Below are positions 1 through 13,505 of a stretch of DNA of 64,000 bases, in pieces. The notes under the pieces were generated by a model. It did no database searches. It was not told the origin of the DNA and was given only the letters and a program-made list of their open reading frames with translations. The position numbers and the translations under genes are program-made. The stretch is from Aldehydirespirator sp965221185. Lineage in GTDB: Bacteria; Actinomycetota; Acidimicrobiia; Acidimicrobiales; Aldehydirespiratoraceae. The stretch spans positions 744,001 through 808,000 of the forward strand of contig OZ244866.1 in assembly GCA_965221185.1 (NCBI GenBank), read 5' to 3'. How positions within the stretch are numbered: the stretch's first letter is position 1; every line of letters starts with the position of its first letter.

Positions 1-238
1 GTCGTGGCGGCCCGCCGCCATCGCCGCCATCGAGGACCGCCACGGCGGGCCGGTCGTGCCCGGAGCACCGGCCAACCTGTGCGTGATCGACCCCCGGGCG
101 TCCTGGACGGTTTCAGGCGCGGCGATGGCCAGCCCGAGCCGCAACACCCCCTACGAGGGACGGACGCTGCGGGGCCGGGTCCGCCACACGCTGCTGGCCG
201 GAGAGCCGGTGGTGATCGACGGCGAGCCGCAGCGATGA
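1..238 (+). CDS. pyrC: Dihydroorotase, C-terminal fragment
   Basis: The reading frame is open from base 2 to the TGA at 236-238, and its upstream part lies outside the window. The tail contains ANLCVIDP, then SRNTPYEGRTLRGRV and a final beta-strand segment ending VVIDGEPQR. This is the usual C-terminus of class I dihydroorotases, where the 'N-T-P-Y-x-G' segment closes the amidohydrolase fold. The enzyme makes dihydroorotate from carbamoyl aspartate in pyrimidine synthesis. Its stop overlaps the carA start as ATGA, and the next genes continue the same pathway, which supports the call. The metal-binding residues are not in the window. Confidence 0.85.
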   Translation, partial: SWRPAAIAAIEDRHGGPVVPGAPANLCVIDPRASWTVSGAAMASPSRNTPYEGRTLRGRVRHTLLAGEPVVIDGEPQR

Positions 239-1320
239 CCGGCCCCGAGCCGGCCCTGCTTGTGCTCTGCGACGGGGAGGTGTTCGAGGGCGAGGCCGTC
301 GGCGCCCCCGCGTCCGTCGCTTCCGGCGAGGTCGTGTTCAACACGGTGATGAGCGGGTACCAGGAGGTGATCTCCGACCCCTCTTACGCAGGCCAGATCA
401 TCGCCTTCACCTATCCCCACATAGGCAACTACGGCACCAACGACTCCGACTCGGAGTCGGCCCGGCCCCACTGCCGGGGCGTGATCGTGCGCGACCTGGC
501 CCGGCGGGCTAGCAGTTGGCGGGCCACGGGCAGCCTCGACGGCTTCCTGCGCCGCCACGGCGTGCCGGGCATCGCCGGGATCGACACCCGCCGGCTCACC
601 CGCCATATCCGCGATGCGGGCGCCATGCCCGGAGCGTTCGGCACCGCGGACGAGGCCGCGCTTCTAGCCGCGGCTCGCGCCGAGCCCGGCACCAGCGGCG
701 TCGATCTGGTCAGCGAGGTAACCACCGACCGGCCCTACACCGCCGGCACGGGCCCGCGCCATGTGGTGGCCTACGACCTCGGCATCAAGTCCACCATCCT
801 TGGCTGCCTGGGCGAGCTGGCCACCGTCACCGTCGTGCCAGCCGACACGCCAGCGGCAGAGGTGCTGGCGAGGAAGCCCGACGGAGTGTTCCTCAGCAAC
901 GGACCGGGAGACCCGGAGCTGGCCGGCCCGGTCACCGAGGCGCTGCGGACCCTCGTCGGCTCGGTTCCCGTCTTCGGGATTTGCCTCGGCTACCAGCTGC
1001 TGGCCCTGTCCCTGGGCGGGCGGACCTTCAAGATGCGCTTCGGCCACCACGGTGGCAATGTGCCGGTTCGCTGCGCTGCCACCGGGCGCATCGAGATCAC
1101 CAGCCAGAACCACAACTTCGCGGTGGAGGCCGGGTCGGTGCCGGACGTGACCGAGACCCACATGTGCCTCAACGACAGCGCCCTCGAGGGTCTGTCCGTC
1201 GACGGTGCGGCCGCCTTCGGCGTCCAGTACCACCCCGAGGCCGGTCCGGGCCCCCATGACGCCCGCCACCACTTCGCTGCCTTCGCCAAGCTGATGGACC
1301 GCTGCGGTGCCGCGGCGTGA
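235..1320 (+). CDS. carA: Carbamoyl-phosphate synthase small (glutaminase) subunit
   Basis: A 361-residue protein that hydrolyses glutamine and feeds ammonia to CarB for carbamoyl phosphate, used for both pyrimidines and arginine. The N-terminal CarA domain (about 1-165, with FNTVMSGYQEV) is followed by a class I glutamine amidotransferase domain with the nucleophile in FGICLGYQ (Cys250) and the pair His333/Glu335 in QYHPEA. The frame is open further upstream, but the ATG at 235 overlaps the pyrC stop by four bases and gives the family's N-terminus. Length is slightly short of the usual 370-380. The operon context with carB leaves little doubt. Confidence 0.96.
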   Translation: MTGPEPALLVLCDGEVFEGEAVGAPASVASGEVVFNTVMSGYQEVISDPSYAGQIIAFTYPHIGNYGTNDSDSESARPHCRGVIVRDLARRASSWRATGSLDGFLRRHGVPGIAGIDTRRLTRHIRDAGAMPGAFGTADEAALLAAARAEPGTSGVDLVSEVTTDRPYTAGTGPRHVVAYDLGIKSTILGCLGELATVTVVPADTPAAEVLARKPDGVFLSNGPGDPELAGPVTEALRTLVGSVPVFGICLGYQLLALSLGGRTFKMRFGHHGGNVPVRCAATGRIEITSQNHNFAVEAGSVPDVTETHMCLNDSALEGLSVDGAAAFGVQYHPEAGPGPHDARHHFAAFAKLMDRCGAAA

Positions 1321-1340
1321 CGAGATGACCGGCGGGCGCC

Positions 1341-1357
<17 letters not shown>
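1307..1357 (+). repeat. 17-bp direct repeat at the carA/carB junction
   Basis: The string GTGCCGCGGCGTGACGA occurs at 1307-1323, covering the end of carA and its stop, and again at 1341-1357, where it forms the carB start (GTG) and codons for MPRRD. The copies are 34 bases apart. It looks like a small duplication that created or duplicated the carB initiation region. No ribosome binding site of normal strength is visible before 1341. Confidence 0.8.
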
Positions 1358-4685
<3,328 letters not shown>

Positions 4686-5609
4686 ATGGCCGATCTGGCG
4701 GCCCGGGTCGGCAGCGTCGTGCTGCGGGCGCCGGTCATGACCGCGTCGGGCGCGTCGGGGCACGGAGCCGAACTTGCGCCCTACGGCCCGCTATCCGAGC
4801 TCGGCGCGGTGGTGGTGAAGTCCCTCAGCGGTGGACCCTGGCCGGGCAACCCGCCGCCCAGGCTGCACCCGTTGCGTTGCGCCGCGGCGGGGATGATCAA
4901 CAGCGTCGGGCTTCAAGGTCCGGGCGTGGCTGCCTGGCTCGACGAGGATCTGCCCGCTCTCATCGGCACAGGCGCCGATGTTGTGGCCAGCATCTGGGGC
5001 GACACCGTCGACGGCTATCGTCGAGCCGCCGATCTGCTGGCCGCCGGGCCATCACAGATCGTCGCGGTCGAGGTGAACGTGTCCTGCCCAAACACCGAGG
5101 ACGGCATGCGCATGTTCGCCCACTCCGCGGCGGCGACCGAGGACGTGCTGGCCGCCACCGCGGGATGCGGACGCCCGCGCTGGGCCAAGCTGAGCCCCAA
5201 CACGCCAGAGCTCGTGGCGGTGGCCGCGGCAGCGGTAACCGGCGGTGCCGAGGCCGTGGTGCTCACCAACACGCTGGCTGGACTGGTCATAGACCTCGAA
5301 GAGCGGCGACCTGCTCTTGGCGGGCGGCGCGGCGGTGTGAGCGGCGCGGCACTACACCCGGTGGCGGTGCGGGCCGTCTACGACGTGCGCGAGGCGCTTC
5401 CGGCAGTGCCGATAGTCGGTGTGGGCGGTGTGGCCAGCGGCGCCGACGCGGTCGAGATGCTGATGGCCGGCGCGTCGGCAGTGCAGGTGGGCACGGCTAT
5501 CTTCGCTGATCCGCGGGCTCCGTGGAGGGTGCTCGCCGAGCTGGAGCAGTGGTGTCTGGGCGCCGGGGTGCAACGACTGGACGAGCTGATTGGAGCAGCC
5601 CACACGTGA
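4686..5609 (+). CDS. pyrD: Dihydroorotate dehydrogenase, class 1B-like
   Basis: A 307-residue FMN-dependent TIM barrel that oxidises dihydroorotate to orotate. The N-terminus (MADLAARVGSVVLRAPVMTASGASGHG) is the class 1 type, without the membrane-anchor helices of class 2 enzymes. The DHOD signature EVNVSCPNTEDG, with the conserved Cys-Pro-Asn, is present. The phosphate/FMN-binding end reads IVGVGGVASGADAVEMLMAGASAVQVGTA. The ATG directly abuts the carB stop. No pyrK-like electron-transfer subunit is seen in this window, so the electron acceptor (NAD through PyrK elsewhere, or fumarate) is open. Confidence 0.92.
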   Translation: MADLAARVGSVVLRAPVMTASGASGHGAELAPYGPLSELGAVVVKSLSGGPWPGNPPPRLHPLRCAAAGMINSVGLQGPGVAAWLDEDLPALIGTGADVVASIWGDTVDGYRRAADLLAAGPSQIVAVEVNVSCPNTEDGMRMFAHSAAATEDVLAATAGCGRPRWAKLSPNTPELVAVAAAAVTGGAEAVVLTNTLAGLVIDLEERRPALGGRRGGVSGAALHPVAVRAVYDVREALPAVPIVGVGGVASGADAVEMLMAGASAVQVGTAIFADPRAPWRVLAELEQWCLGAGVQRLDELIGAAHT

Positions 5610-5658
5610 GGGGGCAGCCTGGGCCCTAGAGCGAAACCCAAGGATGAAGGAGCAGCCG

Positions 5659-6336
5659 ATGAATGAAGCGGTGCGCGACCGGCTCGCGGTGGCCCTTGAT
5701 GTTGACGACCTGGTGGCGGCCTCCCGTCTTGCCCGGTCCCTCGTCGGGCACTTCCGCGTCGCCAAGATCGGTCTGGAGCTGTACACAGCTGCGGGCCCCG
5801 AGGCGATCGGGGCCATGATCGATCTCGGCTACGACGTCTTTTGCGACCTCAAGCTCCACGACATACCCACCACGGTGGCTCGGGCGGCCCGGGTCGTGGG
5901 CGAGCTTGGCGTGTCATACCTGACGATTCACGCCGCGGGAGGAACGGAGATGCTACAAGCCGGTGCTGAGGGTCTGGCCGAGGGCGCCACCCGTCCGGCG
6001 GGAGTGTTGGCTGTGACCGTCCTCACCAGCGACGCCGCCGTCGCGGCCACCCGCGATCTGGTGGCCGAGCGGATGGAGTTGGCGTTCGAGGCCGGCTGCG
6101 CGGGCGTGGTATGCGCCGCGCCCGATCTGACCGCTACCCGTCACATCCGTCCAGAACTGATCCGGGCTGTTCCGGGCATCCGGCTCGCTGGCGACTCCGT
6201 GGACGACCAGCGGCGCGTGGCGTCGCCGGTTCAGGCCTTGGCCGCCGGCGCGGACCTGCTGGTCGTGGGCAGGCCCGTCACGAGGGCCACCGATCCCATA
6301 GAGGCCGCTGAGCGCCTGCACCGCAGCCTCCAGTAG
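5659..6336 (+). CDS. pyrF: Orotidine 5'-phosphate decarboxylase
   Basis: A 225-residue TIM barrel that decarboxylates OMP to UMP. The N-terminus LAVALDVDDLVAA carries the substrate-binding Asp, and the catalytic K-x-D-x-x-x-D-type block appears as FCDLKLHDIPTTV. The barrel ends with the phosphate loop GADLLVVGRPVTRATDP. The frame is open earlier, but AAGGAG at 5647-5652 sits six bases before the ATG at 5659, which decides the start. It is 49 bases downstream of pyrD in the same direction and completes the local UMP pathway. Confidence 0.93.
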   Translation: MNEAVRDRLAVALDVDDLVAASRLARSLVGHFRVAKIGLELYTAAGPEAIGAMIDLGYDVFCDLKLHDIPTTVARAARVVGELGVSYLTIHAAGGTEMLQAGAEGLAEGATRPAGVLAVTVLTSDAAVAATRDLVAERMELAFEAGCAGVVCAAPDLTATRHIRPELIRAVPGIRLAGDSVDDQRRVASPVQALAAGADLLVVGRPVTRATDPIEAAERLHRSLQ

Positions 6337-6425
6337 TGAGGATCGGTGACCAGCGTGCCCGCGCCGGGAGAGAAACGCGACGAATTGGTGGCGCAGCAGC
6401 GCTAGCTGAGCTAAATTCCTGTCCC

Positions 6426-6737
6426 ATGGCTCAACCTTTCTCCATTTCCGACGAAGTTCGCCGTGAGGCGCTGATCAAGGCTGCCAAGGTTCGGCGGGAG
6501 CGCTCGGAGCTCCGCGTGCAGCTCAAGGCTGGCGATATCTCACTGTCCGACCTGCTCGACCGCCTCGACGACGACACCGTCGGCAAGATGAAGGTTCTGG
6601 CCGTGCTTGAGTCGCTGCCCGGTGTGGGCAAAGTGAAGGCTCGCAGAACGATGGAGCGGGTCGGAATCTCCGAGAGCCGCCGCCTGCGCGGGCTAGGAAG
6701 CCGGCAGCGGGGCCGGCTGCTCGACGAGTTCGGCTGA
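6426..6737 (+). CDS. mihF: Integration host factor, actinobacterial type (mIHF)
   Basis: A 103-residue nucleoid-associated protein. It has a charged helical N-terminus (EALIKAAKVRRERSELRVQLK) and then LESLPGVGKVKARRTMERVGI, the helix-two-turn-helix DNA-binding motif of the actinobacterial IHF family that is unrelated in sequence to E. coli IHF. The frame is open before this point, but the ATG at 6426 gives the family's length. The neighbour gmk is its usual partner in actinobacteria. A TAAATT box at 6412-6417 ends nine bases before the ATG and could be a -10 for a near-leaderless message, though no good -35 is seen. Confidence 0.93.
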   Translation: MAQPFSISDEVRREALIKAAKVRRERSELRVQLKAGDISLSDLLDRLDDDTVGKMKVLAVLESLPGVGKVKARRTMERVGISESRRLRGLGSRQRGRLLDEFG

Positions 6738-6791
6738 CCGACTGGGGTTTGATGATCGGCGGTCGGCACGGCTGACTAGGGCCGGCCTCGG

Positions 6792-6803
6792 TAGCCTCGC
6801 GGG
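6792..6803 (+). promoter_or_regulatory. Candidate leaderless promoter of gmk
   Basis: TAGCCT at 6792-6797 matches the TANNNT type of -10 box and is followed by six bases before the GTG start, which places a typical start site on the start codon itself. No Shine-Dalgarno sequence precedes the GTG. The -35 region is not recognisable. Confidence 0.5.
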
Positions 6804-7373
6804 GTGACCTCCCTCGAGGGCCGCTCGATCATCATCGTCTCTGGTCCGGGGGGCGCGGGCAAGGGCACCATCGTCGAGCAACTCCTAGACCGCGACGCGC
6901 AGCTGTGGCTGTCCCAGTCTTGGACCACCCGTCCCCGCAGGCCCTCCGAGCCGGCTGAGGCCTACCGTTTCGCGGACCGGGCCACGTTCGAGGCCGCGGT
7001 CGCGGCCAACGGGTTCCTTGAGTGGGTGGAGTTCCTCGACTACCTGCAGGGCACGCCGGTTCCAGACCCCCCTGAGGGAGCGGACGTGCTGCTCGAGATC
7101 GACGTGGGGGGAGCGCGGCAGGTACAGAAGTTGTTGCCCAACGTTCTGTTGATATTCGTGGACGCGCCCACCTCGGAGCATCAGCGGGCTCGGCTCGAGC
7201 TCAGGGGAGACGACGCCGACACCATCGCTCGCCGCATGAACAAGACTGCATCCGAGCGGGCGGAGGCTCTCGAGCTGGGATACGAGATCGTCGTGAACGA
7301 CGACTTGAGCGGCGCCGTGGAGGCCATTGAGCGCCTCATCGCCGCGGATCGGGCGCGGCACCGGTCGACCTGA
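6804..7373 (+). CDS. gmk: Guanylate kinase
   Basis: A 189-residue P-loop kinase that phosphorylates GMP to GDP. The P-loop reads VSGPGGAGKGT near residues 12-22, and the GMP-binding region has SWTTRPRRPSEPAEAYRF, matching the family's S-x-T-T-R-x-R-x-x-E...Y-x-F pattern. The lid and arginine region is ARLELRGDDADTIARRM. The start is GTG, with a -10-like box six bases earlier instead of a ribosome binding site. It lies between mihF and rpoZ as in many actinobacteria. Confidence 0.94.
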   Translation: MTSLEGRSIIIVSGPGGAGKGTIVEQLLDRDAQLWLSQSWTTRPRRPSEPAEAYRFADRATFEAAVAANGFLEWVEFLDYLQGTPVPDPPEGADVLLEIDVGGARQVQKLLPNVLLIFVDAPTSEHQRARLELRGDDADTIARRMNKTASERAEALELGYEIVVNDDLSGAVEAIERLIAADRARHRST

Positions 7374-7493
7374 AGCGACCTCGGAGACAGCGCGCGTGGA
7401 TGGTGCCGGCTCGCGTGCAGCATCATGTCCGAAACCCTGGGTACCGCTGGTAGCGTGAAGCTCCCTCAGTCGGCCCATCCAGCGGAGCGCGCC

Positions 7494-7868
7494 ATGGCCC
7501 ACGGCTACGACACGATGATGACCCCGGCTATCGAGGATCTCCTTGAGCGGACGGAGTCCAAGTTCATTCTCGTGACTCTGGCCGCGCTGCGGGGCCGCGA
7601 GATCACCAACTACTTCGGTCAGCTCAGTGGTGGCATCGGAGCCTCGGTGCCGCCCCAGGTGGTCTCCACGTCGGCCAAGCCGCTGTCGATTGCCTTGGAG
7701 GAGATTGCAGCCGGCAAGATCGAGGCGGTGGAAGTCGACCCCGACGGCGAGCCGCTCACCGAACAGGCAGGCCCGTTCGAGGGAGCCCATCTCCAGGATG
7801 TGAGCGATCCGGAGCAGGGCGGCGCTGGGGGTGACTCCTCCGAGCCTGCCGGCCACGTCGGCGCCTGA
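7494..7868 (+). CDS. rpoZ: RNA polymerase omega subunit
   Basis: A 124-residue protein that helps assemble RNA polymerase by clamping the beta' subunit. The conserved core is PAIEDLLERTESKFILVTLAALRGREITNYF, followed by KPLSIALEEIAAGKIEA. The ATG at 7494 has GGAG at 7484-7487, six bases upstream, and fits better than the in-frame upstream starts (7425, 7455). TAGCGT at 7451-7456 may be its -10. The acidic, glycine-rich tail after the core (about 40 residues) is longer than usual. Position after gmk supports the call. Confidence 0.9.
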   Translation: MAHGYDTMMTPAIEDLLERTESKFILVTLAALRGREITNYFGQLSGGIGASVPPQVVSTSAKPLSIALEEIAAGKIEAVEVDPDGEPLTEQAGPFEGAHLQDVSDPEQGGAGGDSSEPAGHVGA

Positions 7869-7952
7869 CAGGCGCACGATGAGCGCGCCCCGTCGCTCGC
7901 CGATCGCAGGAACGCCCGTCGTGGGCGGGCCGGCCCATCCGCTGAAGGCGCG

Positions 7953-9191
7953 ATGAGCGGGCTCAATCGCCGGTGCGTCGTGCTCGGCGTCACCGGCGGG
8001 ATCGCGGCCTACAAAGCGGTGGAGGTGTGCCGGCGGCTAGTCGGCGAGGGGGCTCATGTGGTGCCGGTGCTCACTGCGGGCGCACTTCGGATGGTGGGGG
8101 AGACAACCTTCTCGGCGCTGGCCTCGGAACGGGCGGTCACATCGCTCTGGAACGACCCCGCCGGACCGATCCCCCACACTGCCGTGGGCCAGCGGGCGGA
8201 CGCCGTGGTCGTGTGTCCCGCCACCGCCCGGCTGATCTCGGATCTGCGCACGGGCCGCTCCGGCGACGTGCTGACGGCCACTCTGCTCGCCACCCGGGCA
8301 CCGGTGGTGCTGGCGCCGGCCATGCACACCGAGATGTGGGAGCAGCCGTCGGTCCAGGAAAACCTGGCCGTGCTCGTACAGCGGGGGGTCACCATCGTCG
8401 GGCCGGGGGACGGGCCGCTGGCAGGGGGCGACGCCGGACCGGGCCGCATGGCCGAGCCCGAGGAGATAGCGGCCGCCGTGGAAGCCGTGCTAACCGCTCC
8501 GGATCTGGCCAGTCGGCGGGTGCTCGTCACCGCCGGTGGGACCCGCGAGCCGATCGACGCGGTGCGCTTCGTTGGCAATAGGTCCTCCGGCAAGCAGGGT
8601 GCTGCGGTTGCTGCGGAGGCCGCGGCCCGCGGCGCCGAGGTCGTTCTGGTCACCACGCAGAGCGAACGGGTCTCAGCGGCGGCTCGGGTGGTGGCCGTCG
8701 ACACGGCCGCTGAGATGGCGGCCGCGGTGGGGCTCGAGGCGCCCCGCGCCGATGTGGTGGTAATGGCGGCGGCCGTTGCTGACTTCCGCCCCGCGCGGCC
8801 TTCGGGCACCAAGCTCAAGAAGGACCGAGGCGTGCCCGCAGTGGAGTTGGAGCCCACAGACGACATTCTCGCGGCGTTGGGCGCAACCAAGGGGCCCGGC
8901 CAGGTGCTCGTCGGATTCGCGGCCGAGACCGAGGACATCGAGGCGAACGCCCTCGCCAAGCTGCACAGCAAGAATCTCGACGTGATCGTGGCCAACGACG
9001 TCTCCAAGCAGCACGTCGGCTTCGGCCACGACACCAACGAGATCGTGATGTTCACTGCCGGCGGCACCCGCCACCATGTGCCGCTGACCACCAAGCGGGA
9101 GGCGGCCCGGGCCGTGCTCGACGTGGTCGTCGGGCTAATGGGCCGGCCCGCCACCGGCGACGAGGGCCGCGTCGGCGGCCGGGACAGTTAG
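7953..9191 (+). CDS. coaBC: Bifunctional phosphopantothenoylcysteine decarboxylase/synthetase
   Basis: A 412-residue coenzyme A biosynthesis enzyme. The N-terminal flavodoxin-like CoaC domain (about 1-185) starts RCVVLGVTGGIAAYKAVEV and has PAMHTEMWEQPSVQENL, where the usual PAMN is PAMH. The C-terminal CoaB domain starts VLVTAGGTREPIDAVRFVGNRSSGKQG and contains AAAVADFRP and the lysine-rich KLKKDRG. ATG at 7953 has GAAGG five bases upstream. It lies in the usual rpoZ-coaBC-metK-priA order. Confidence 0.95.
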   Translation: MSGLNRRCVVLGVTGGIAAYKAVEVCRRLVGEGAHVVPVLTAGALRMVGETTFSALASERAVTSLWNDPAGPIPHTAVGQRADAVVVCPATARLISDLRTGRSGDVLTATLLATRAPVVLAPAMHTEMWEQPSVQENLAVLVQRGVTIVGPGDGPLAGGDAGPGRMAEPEEIAAAVEAVLTAPDLASRRVLVTAGGTREPIDAVRFVGNRSSGKQGAAVAAEAAARGAEVVLVTTQSERVSAAARVVAVDTAAEMAAAVGLEAPRADVVVMAAAVADFRPARPSGTKLKKDRGVPAVELEPTDDILAALGATKGPGQVLVGFAAETEDIEANALAKLHSKNLDVIVANDVSKQHVGFGHDTNEIVMFTAGGTRHHVPLTTKREAARAVLDVVVGLMGRPATGDEGRVGGRDS

Positions 9192-9207
9192 GAAGCCGGG
9201 AGAACCG

Positions 9208-10356
<1,149 letters not shown>

Positions 10357-12281
10357 GCCCCCGCGCCCAGGGCCAACTCTCCTTCGAGGAGCCATCCGAG
10401 GAGCCCGCAGCGCCCACCGGCGGCGGCGCGGCCACGGGACTGCAGAAACCGGTCGAGCCCGCCGACGCCGACGCGGTCGTGGGGCCGCAGCAGCCGGCAG
10501 CGCCCGCGGAGGCTGTCCCGGAGCCGGTCGAGGGTGTCGCGGAGGTGTTGGTCGTTCGGGTGCTGCCCGACGTGGTGAGCCTCGACAAGACGTTCGACTA
10601 CGCGATTCCCGACGCCTGGCACGCCGACGGCCGCGCCGAACGGCTGGCGGTTGGCTCGATCGTGCGCATCACCCTGGGCGGTCGCCGGCTGCGGGGCTGG
10701 GTCACCGAGGTTGGTGTCGATCCGCCGGCTGGTGTCGAGGTCCTGCCTCTGGCCCAGTTGACCGGCATGGGTCCGCCCGCCGAGATCTTGAGCTTGGCCG
10801 AATGGGCTGCGCGGCGATGGGCCGGCCAGACAGTGCATCTGCTGCGGACTGCGTCGCCGCCGAGAGTGGTCACCCGGCCAGCTTCTGTTGGACGGGCGAC
10901 CGCTCCGGCTGGCGACTTGCCCCCGCTGAGTGACCACCTGTTCGAGCTGTTCGAGCATCCGGGAGCGGTGACCGTTCTGCGATGCCCGCCCGCCGACGAC
11001 GGCGCGGAGGTGGCCCGGGCCGCGGCCCGCCGGGGAGACGCGCTCATCGTCGTGCCCGCCCTGGCCGATGCTCGACGTCTCGCCGCCGATCTGAGGGGCC
11101 AGGGCGTGCGGGTGGCATTGGGATTCGACGACTGGGCCGTTGCCGCGGCGGGCGCCACGGTGGTGGGCACCCACACGGCAGTGTGGATGCCCATGCCGCG
11201 CCTGGCCGCAGTGGTGGTGCTCGACGAGCATTCCGAGAGCCTGCAGAGCGAGCGGGCCCCGACGTGGCACGCCCGCGAAGTGGGCCTGGAGCGGGCCCGG
11301 CGGGCTGGGGCGCCGACCGCGCTGGTGTCCCCGGTGCCGACGCTGGAGGCGCTGGAGGCAGGACAGTCGAGGACAGTCGGCCGGACGGCCGAGCGCGACG
11401 GATGGCCCGTAGTGGAAGTGCTGGACCGCCGCCTCGAAGACCCGGTCCGTGGCGGCCTATTCGCCGAGGGACTGCGTGACCGCGTAGCCGCGGCCCAGGG
11501 CAGGGTGGCGGTTGTGCTCAACCGCAAGGGTCGCGGCCGGCTGCTGGCCTGCAAGACATGCGGGGAGCTGGCTCGCACCTCGGACGGCCGTGTGCCCATG
11601 AGGCTCGTTGACGAGGAGCTGGTGGCAGCCGACGGAAGCGAGCGCCGCCCGGTGGTGTGCGCCCGGTGCGGCTCGACCGTGCTGCGCAACCTGCGCATGG
11701 GCGTCACCCGGGTCCGCGAGGATCTCGCTTCTCTCACCGGCGAGCCGGTGGGGGAGTTGACGGCGGACTCCGACGGGGTGGGTGCCGAGCGGATCGTTGT
11801 GGGCACCGAGGCGGTGCTGTGGCGCCTGGGATCGGCTGCAGCGGTTGTGTTTCTGGACTTCGACCAGGAGCTTCTAGCTCCCCGACAGCGGGCCTCGGAG
11901 CAGGCGTTGGCCCTGCTGGCCCGAGGTGCACGGCTGGCCGGAGACCGTCGAGGCGGTGGCCGCCTGGTGGTGCAGACCCGCCAGCCCGACCATCCGGTGG
12001 TGCAGGCCGCGGTGAGAGCCGACCCGTCGATCGTGGCCACCGTTGAGCAGGAGCGGCGCCGGACCCTGGGCGTGCCACCCTACGGAGCCCAGGCCAAGGT
12101 CTCCGGTCCGGGCGCAGAGGCCTTCATCGCGGCGCTGCGAGGCGCTGCGGGCCCGTCGGTCAGTATCCGGGGTCCGCTAGATGGGCAGTTCTTGCTGCGC
12201 GCCCCCACCCATGAGCCGCTGCTGGACCTGCTGGCCCGCACCCCCCGCCCAGCCGAGCGTCTGCGAGTCGAGGTAGACCCC

Positions 12282-12920
12282 CTACGGGTCTGACTCGTCG
12301 CGGGACTGCACCTCCAGGAGCCGGTACCCCGATCTCGACTGCAAGCGGGTCACGCCGTGGCCCCGGTCGGTCAGCCAGCGGGCCAGTGAGTCGCTGCCCA
12401 GGTGGCGGTGCACCACCAGGTGAGCCCGCCCTTCGCGCGAGAGCCGGTCGAGCCAGGTGGCGAGCAGCTCGTGGAGGGCGGGCTTGCCGATGCGGATGGG
12501 GGGATTGCACAGGATGCGGTCGAAGCGGAGAGCGGGGTCCACCTTGTCGGGATGGGTCACCGTCACGTTGCTCGCTCCGTTGGCTGCGGCGTTTCTTGCC
12601 GTGAGGCGCAGGGCCCGCTCGTTCACGTCCACGGCCAGCACCTCGGCCGCGGGGGAGCGCAGGGCGGCGACGCAGGCGATCGGACCCCAGCCGCATCCCA
12701 AGTCGAGCACCCGCCGCTCGCCGGCGGTAAGCGACGGCGCCTCCAGTAGCAGCAGGCGAGTGCCGGCATCCAGCCGGTCGGGTGAGAACACCCCCGAATC
12801 GGTCACGAATTTGAGCTGCATCCCGCCGATTTTCACGACGATGGTCCGCGGTGAGGTGGCGGCAAGAGGCTCAGCCTCGAAGTACTGGCCGCTGGCGGGC
12901 TGGGCGGCGGGATCGGCCAT
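12282..12920 (-). CDS. Class I SAM-dependent methyltransferase, RsmC/RlmG-like
   Basis: A 212-residue protein with SAM motif I VLDLGCGWGPIACVAA, motif II VDVNERAL and the catalytic motif IV ILCNPPIR. NPPI/F is typical of enzymes methylating the exocyclic amine of guanine in rRNA (RsmC, RlmG), so an rRNA m2G methyltransferase is the most likely role. It is the short single-domain form. The ATG at 12920 is chosen because a TACCGT -10-like box at 12932-12927 sits six bases before it, and because longer extensions run into def. It is divergent from def and convergent with priA. Confidence 0.8.
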   Translation of the reverse strand: MADPAAQPASGQYFEAEPLAATSPRTIVVKIGGMQLKFVTDSGVFSPDRLDAGTRLLLLEAPSLTAGERRVLDLGCGWGPIACVAALRSPAAEVLAVDVNERALRLTARNAAANGASNVTVTHPDKVDPALRFDRILCNPPIRIGKPALHELLATWLDRLSREGRAHLVVHRHLGSDSLARWLTDRGHGVTRLQSRSGYRLLEVQSRDESDP

Positions 12921-12944
12921 ACCGCGACGGTAGCCTCGGTGGCG
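12921..12944. promoter_or_regulatory. Bidirectional leaderless promoter between the methyltransferase gene and def
   Basis: Only 24 bases separate the two start codons (minus-strand ATG at 12920 and GTG at 12945). The plus strand has TAGCCT at 12931-12936. The minus strand has TACCGT at 12932-12927, sharing the central TA. Both lie the right distance from their start codon to give a transcript beginning at or next to it. The -35 elements would have to lie inside the opposing coding regions. Confidence 0.5.
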
Positions 12945-13505
12945 GTGGCCCCCTACGACATACGCATCATCGGCGACCCGATTCTGCGCCGCCGCGCCGC
13001 CGACATCACCGACGTCGACTCCACGCTGGTGCGGATCGTCGAGGGGATGGTCGAGACCATGTACAGCGCGGACGGCATCGGGCTGGCCGCCCCCCAGGTC
13101 GGGGTGCAGAAGCGCCTGTTCGTGTGGGACATGGGCGACGGCCCCCGCACCATCGTCAACCCGCAGCTTGTCGAGTCCGACGGCGAATGGGTCTACGACG
13201 AGGGGTGCCTGTCGGTGCCCGGTCTGACATGGGAGATCCTCAGGCCCAAGCAGGTCCACGTCATCGGCCGTGACCTTGACGGCAATGAGGTGTCCGTGGA
13301 GGCCGATGAGCTCGAGGCCCGCCTGTTCCTACACGAGTTGGACCACCTCGACGGCACCTTGCTGATCGAGCGCCTCGACGACGCCACCCGCAAGGCCGCG
13401 CTGCGCACGCTGCGTGAGCTGGGGATCGGGCCCGGCTCGGCTCCCCCGTCCCGCTCGACGGACACAGGAGGCGGCGGGGCTTCGGGCGGTCTGCGCCTGC
13501 TGTGA
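12945..13505 (+). CDS. def: Peptide deformylase
   Basis: A 186-residue metallohydrolase that removes the formyl group from nascent proteins. All three family motifs are intact: GIGLAAPQVG, EGCLSVPG (metal-binding Cys) and LHELDHLDG (HExxH-type His pair with Glu). GTG at 12945 is preferred over GTG at 12939 because a -10 box ends at 12936 and the enzyme's N-terminus (APYDIRIIGDPILR) follows. A Ser/Gly/Thr-rich tail of about 25 residues extends past the fold. fmt starts inside its stop codon, so formylation and deformylation genes are coupled. Confidence 0.95.
   Translation: MAPYDIRIIGDPILRRRAADITDVDSTLVRIVEGMVETMYSADGIGLAAPQVGVQKRLFVWDMGDGPRTIVNPQLVESDGEWVYDEGCLSVPGLTWEILRPKQVHVIGRDLDGNEVSVEADELEARLFLHELDHLDGTLLIERLDDATRKAALRTLRELGIGPGSAPPSRSTDTGGGGASGGLRLL

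Noticed and set aside
9192..9207. SAM riboswitch before metK
   Set aside because: Only 16 bases separate coaBC and metK, which is too short, and metK is internal to an operon.
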